This document shows, in pieces, positions 29,858 through 32,776 of a stretch of 32,776 nucleotides of DNA. The notes under the pieces were generated by a model. The model was given only the letters and a program-made list of their open reading frames with translations. It searched no databases and was not told the DNA's origin. Numbering within the stretch: the first letter of the stretch is position 1; every line of letters begins with the position of its first letter. The DNA lies in contig JARBTN010000013.1 in NCBI GenBank assembly GCA_029240195.1, forward strand, positions 1-32,776. The letters run 5' to 3'. Origin of the DNA: Chlamydiales bacterium. Lineage in GTDB: Bacteria > Chlamydiota > Chlamydiia > Chlamydiales > JARBTN01. A program made the position numbers and the translations under genes.

Positions 29858-31522
29858 ATGAACAAAAACAGTTTTAAAAGCACTTTCTCGCAACAGCAGC
29901 AGCAAAAAGTCGACGAGCTTGTAGCCATAGCCAAAGAGCAAGGCTACATCACTTACGAAGAGATCAACGAAGTGTTGCCGATGACTTTCGACTCTGCCGA
30001 GCAGATCGACCAGGTCTTGATTTTCCTCAGTGGAATGGATATTCAGGTCTTGAACCAGGCCGAGGTGGAAAAGCAGAAGGAGCGAAAGAAAGAGGCCAAA
30101 GAATTAGAAGGGTTGCCCAAAAGGACAGAAGGATCTCCCGATGACCCTGTGCGGATGTACCTCAAAGAGATGGGAGCCGTCCCCCTCTTAAGCCGTGAAG
30201 AGGAAGTTGAGATCTCTAAGCGCATCGAAAAGGCGCAAATCCAGATTGAAAAGATTATCTTGCGCTTTCGCTATTCGGCGAAAGAGGCAATCTCCATCGC
30301 CAACTACTTGCTGACCAATAAAGAGCGTTTTGACAAGATTGTCAGCGAAAAAGAGGTGGCCAACAAGGCCGAATATCTCGTCATCCTGCCCAAGCTCGTC
30401 TCCCTTTTAAAAGAAGAGGACGCTACATCAGAGCGGCTGCTGCTCGAGTCGCTAGACCCCGGCCTATCCAGAAGCCAAAAAAATAAATATGTCGAAGACC
30501 TCGAAAAATGCCGCATCCGCAACCAGGCTTACTTACGCCGCCTGCGCTGCCGCCATAATGTGATCGAAGACTTTGGCGAAGTGATCTTAAAGGCCTACGA
30601 CCGCTTCCTCTCCTTAGAAAAAGAGATCAATGAACTGGCCCCAAGAGCTGAGCGCAACCGCTACGTCGCAGCTAAATTAGCAGCTGCCAAGAGAAAGCTG
30701 CGCAAAAAAGAATTGGCTGCCGGCCGCACCTTGGACGACTTTAAAAAAGACGTGCGCCAACTGCAACGCTGGATGGATAAAAGCCAAGAAGCGAAGCGAG
30801 AGATGGTGGAGTCAAACCTGCGCTTGGTCATCTCGATCGCCAAAAAATATACCAACCGCGGCCTCTCCTTCCTCGACCTGATTCAAGAAGGGAACATGGG
30901 GCTGATGAAGGCTGTCGAGAAGTTTGAATACCGCCGCGGCTATAAGTTCTCCACCTATGCCACCTGGTGGATCCGGCAGGCTGTCACTCGCGCTATCGCC
31001 GATCAGGCGCGCACCATCCGCATCCCTGTGCATATGATTGAGACGATCAACAAGGTATTGCGCGGCGCCAAGAAGCTGATGATGGAGACCGGCCGCGAAC
31101 CCACTCCAGAAGAGCTCGCCAGCGAAGTAGGCATCACCGCCGACCGCGTCCGCGAGATTTATAAAATTGCCCAGCACCCCATCTCCTTGCAAGCAGAAGT
31201 GGGCGACGGCGGCGAAAGCCAATTTGGCGATTTCCTCGAAGATACCGGCGCCGACTCTCCAGCAGAGGCGACAGGCTACTCGATTCTAAAAGACAAGATG
31301 AACGAAGTGCTCAAGACATTGACTGAAAGAGAGCGCAAAGTGCTCATTCAGCGCTTTGGCCTGCTCGATGGCAAGCCCAAGACGCTCGAAGAGGTCGGCG
31401 TCGAATTCAATGTCACCCGCGAAAGAATTCGTCAGATTGAAGCTAAAGCGCTGCGCAAAATGCGCCATCCCACCCGCTCAAAACAGCTCAAAGCATTCCT
31501 AGATCTACTTGCAGAAGAGTAA
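29858..31522 (+). CDS. rpoD: Primary sigma factor (chlamydial sigma-66, RpoD)
   Basis: Directs RNA polymerase to -35/-10 promoters. The 554-residue protein has sigma-1.1-like N-terminal part ([20 protein letters not shown]), region 1.2 ([20 protein letters not shown]), the sigma-70 non-conserved domain, region 2 ([40 protein letters not shown]), region 3 and region 4 ([40 protein letters not shown]). The wording of regions 1.1-1.2 is distinctively chlamydial. The ribosome site is poor (TTGAGCAGTA), so translation may be controlled or the leader structured. Confidence 0.99.
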   Translation: MNKNSFKSTFSQQQQQKVDELVAIAKEQGYITYEEINEVLPMTFDSAEQIDQVLIFLSGMDIQVLNQAEVEKQKERKKEAKELEGLPKRTEGSPDDPVRMYLKEMGAVPLLSREEEVEISKRIEKAQIQIEKIILRFRYSAKEAISIANYLLTNKERFDKIVSEKEVANKAEYLVILPKLVSLLKEEDATSERLLLESLDPGLSRSQKNKYVEDLEKCRIRNQAYLRRLRCRHNVIEDFGEVILKAYDRFLSLEKEINELAPRAERNRYVAAKLAAAKRKLRKKELAAGRTLDDFKKDVRQLQRWMDKSQEAKREMVESNLRLVISIAKKYTNRGLSFLDLIQEGNMGLMKAVEKFEYRRGYKFSTYATWWIRQAVTRAIADQARTIRIPVHMIETINKVLRGAKKLMMETGREPTPEELASEVGITADRVREIYKIAQHPISLQAEVGDGGESQFGDFLEDTGADSPAEATGYSILKDKMNEVLKTLTERERKVLIQRFGLLDGKPKTLEEVGVEFNVTRERIRQIEAKALRKMRHPTRSKQLKAFLDLLAEE

Positions 31523-31530
31523 GAGTTAAG

Positions 31531-31559
31531 AAAAAGGGGCTCAAGCCCCCTTTTTTTTT
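31531..31559 (+). terminator. Rho-independent terminator after rpoD
   Basis: AAGGGGCT pairs with AGCCCCCTT around a two- to four-base loop and is followed by nine or so T. Confidence 0.9.
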
Positions 31560-31599
31560 GATCGGTTTTAAAAAGCCCCTTTTTCTTAGGAAATTGCCC

Positions 31600-32776
31600 A
31601 TGGCTGCAAAGCCTCCTCTCAGAGAGTTGATAAAAGAGCTGATGAGCCCTTCAGGGCTTCTTAGCGAGAATATCAAAGGCTTTGAAAGCCGCCCCGAGCA
31701 AGTTGAAATGCTGCTCAATGTCTTTGACGCCTATGAAAAGGGATTGATCTCCCTCATCGAAGCGGGCACGGGCACAGGCAAAAGCATTGCCTATCTCCTT
31801 CCGGCTATTCTATGGGCCGTCCACCATAAAGAAAAGACCCTCATCTCCACCAAGACCATCAACTTGCAAGAGCAATTGATCGAAAAAGATATCCCCAGCC
31901 TTTTAAAGGCTTTGGGCGTCGATCTGAGGGCGGTCTTGGTCAAAGGCATGGGCAATTACCTCTGCTTGAGGAAATGGCATGATCTCTTAGGGTCGCAAAA
32001 TTCCGGCAGCGAGGCAGAGATCGACACCATCGGCAACTGGGTGAAGGGAACGCAAGATGGGTCTTTATCCTCTCTAACTCGCCAGCCCTCTTTGGCCATA
32101 TGGGAGCAAATTGCCGCCGAGCCCGACGCCTGCGACCAAGCACGCTGCCCCCACTATCAAGAATGCTTTTTCTTCAAAGCGCGCCGCGAAGCTCAAGAGG
32201 CGCAGCTGCTCATCGTCAACCATCACCTGCTCTTTGCCGACTTGCGCACGCGCAGCGAAGAGGGCAACTGGCAAAACCCAGCCATCCTCCCTCCCTATCA
32301 GCGCCTCATCCTCGATGAAGCTCACCATATCGAAGAAATTGCCACCGAGTACTTTGCCTCGCGCGTCAGCCGCTTTGAGATGCAGCGCGTCATGGGCAAG
32401 CTCGCCTCCGACCAGCCGGGCATCCGCATGGGAAAGATCGGCCAGCTGCTCAAAAAAATCCAAGAAAAGAGCGGCAAAGAGCCGCCTCGAGAGCTCAGCG
32501 CCATCATCAACCGCTTGACCATCGACATCCAAATGGAAAAGCGCGCCCTCAGCGAGCAGATTCACCTCACCTTCGATCTGATCTCTTATTTTCTATCCAA
32601 CCACCCGAGCGCGGGAGATGGCGATGGAGGCGATAAGAGAGAGCTTAAACTGCGTTTTAAAGGCGAGGAGAGAGACCCCGCTTGGCAGCTGAATGTGGTC
32701 CCTAAAGCCCTCGAGCTCTCCAAAAGCTGCCTTAGCTTCATTCAATCTTTAAAGGGCATTGAAAATGATTTGAAGG
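31600..32776 (+). CDS. DinG-type (XPD-related) ATP-dependent helicase, partial
   Basis: Open to the right edge, 392 codons visible. It has Walker A EAGTGTGKSIAYLLPA (about residues 54-69), ISTKTINLQEQLIEKD (motif Ia), VKGMGNYLCLRKW with the first Fe-S cysteine, then CDQARCPHYQECFFFKAR with the other three, IVNHHLLFADL and the DEAH box LILDEAHHIEE (about 232-242). These mark the FeS-containing SF2 DinG/XPD helicases that unwind DNA 5'-3' and act on R-loops and damaged forks. No N-terminal exonuclease domain is present, unlike the long DinG of Gram-positives. Start ATG 31600 has TAGGAAA upstream. The C-terminal motor half lies outside the window. Confidence 0.93.
   Translation, partial: MAAKPPLRELIKELMSPSGLLSENIKGFESRPEQVEMLLNVFDAYEKGLISLIEAGTGTGKSIAYLLPAILWAVHHKEKTLISTKTINLQEQLIEKDIPSLLKALGVDLRAVLVKGMGNYLCLRKWHDLLGSQNSGSEAEIDTIGNWVKGTQDGSLSSLTRQPSLAIWEQIAAEPDACDQARCPHYQECFFFKARREAQEAQLLIVNHHLLFADLRTRSEEGNWQNPAILPPYQRLILDEAHHIEEIATEYFASRVSRFEMQRVMGKLASDQPGIRMGKIGQLLKKIQEKSGKEPPRELSAIINRLTIDIQMEKRALSEQIHLTFDLISYFLSNHPSAGDGDGGDKRELKLRFKGEERDPAWQLNVVPKALELSKSCLSFIQSLKGIENDLK

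Overview
The window comes from a member of the Chlamydiae, most likely an environmental (amoeba-associated or other non-Chlamydiaceae) lineage. The clearest marker is the primary sigma factor at 29858-31522, which has the chlamydial sigma-66 layout and wording from end to end. Supporting markers are an ispA gene next to a glmU-like hexapeptide gene (neighbours CT628-CT629 in C. trachomatis as I recall) and a three-gene block just upstream of recA that resembles CT646-CT648. A class D beta-lactamase, a hybrid histidine kinase and flagellar rod genes are additions over the pathogenic Chlamydiaceae. No species name can be supported from sequence reading alone.

Layout. 1-400: the end of an IS3-like element abutting the 3' remnant of a broken gene. 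456-4332: an SDR/DUF2867 oxidoreductase (-), a 169-bp near-perfect palindrome that looks like a MITE, an unknown membrane protein (+), and a YggT-Dus pair (-) joined by an ATGA overlap. 4502-4615: an unlisted 37-residue single-span membrane protein (-). 4783-9396: a (+) run of a GspL/PilM-like protein, a PilO/GspM-like protein, a MORN/YwqK-type lipoprotein and recA, closed by a strong terminator. 9510-11188: ispA and a glmU-like gene (-). 11189-11863: a gene-free, AT-rich stretch with seven exact copies of TTATCGACA plus DnaA-box-like relatives, my best candidate for the chromosome origin. 11864-19529: an RNA m5U methyltransferase, a chlamydial protein with ankyrin-like features, a class D beta-lactamase, an exported Nudix protein, a small unknown protein behind a consensus promoter, an AlbA_2/Schlafen-type ATP-binding regulator carrying a tandem heptad repeat, a second Nudix and a VOC protein. 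19685-21032: tRNA-Pro(GGG) downstream of a small conserved-looking gene with a near-consensus promoter, then ung.

21258-22913 is the most striking part: flgB-flgC-fliE plus a 129-residue unknown, preceded by a canonical -24/-12 sigma-54 promoter and a perfect 12-bp palindrome. These encode the proximal rod and the MS-ring/rod junction of a flagellum; no hook, filament or export genes are in the window. The rest holds an aspartate/aromatic aminotransferase, tRNA-Ala(GGC), an 859-residue hybrid kinase (PAS-HisKA-HATPase-REC-HPt), a membrane-anchored coiled-coil/PAS protein, a CoiA-like protein, rpoD with an 18-bp perfect palindrome upstream, and the start of a DinG-type helicase that runs off the right edge.

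How it fits together: most genes are housekeeping (recA, ung, dinG, rpoD, ispA, Dus, tRNAs). Overlaid are signalling genes (hybrid kinase, PAS protein, sigma-54 promoter) and envelope or export genes (rod operon, GspL/PilM-like block, beta-lactamase, exported Nudix).
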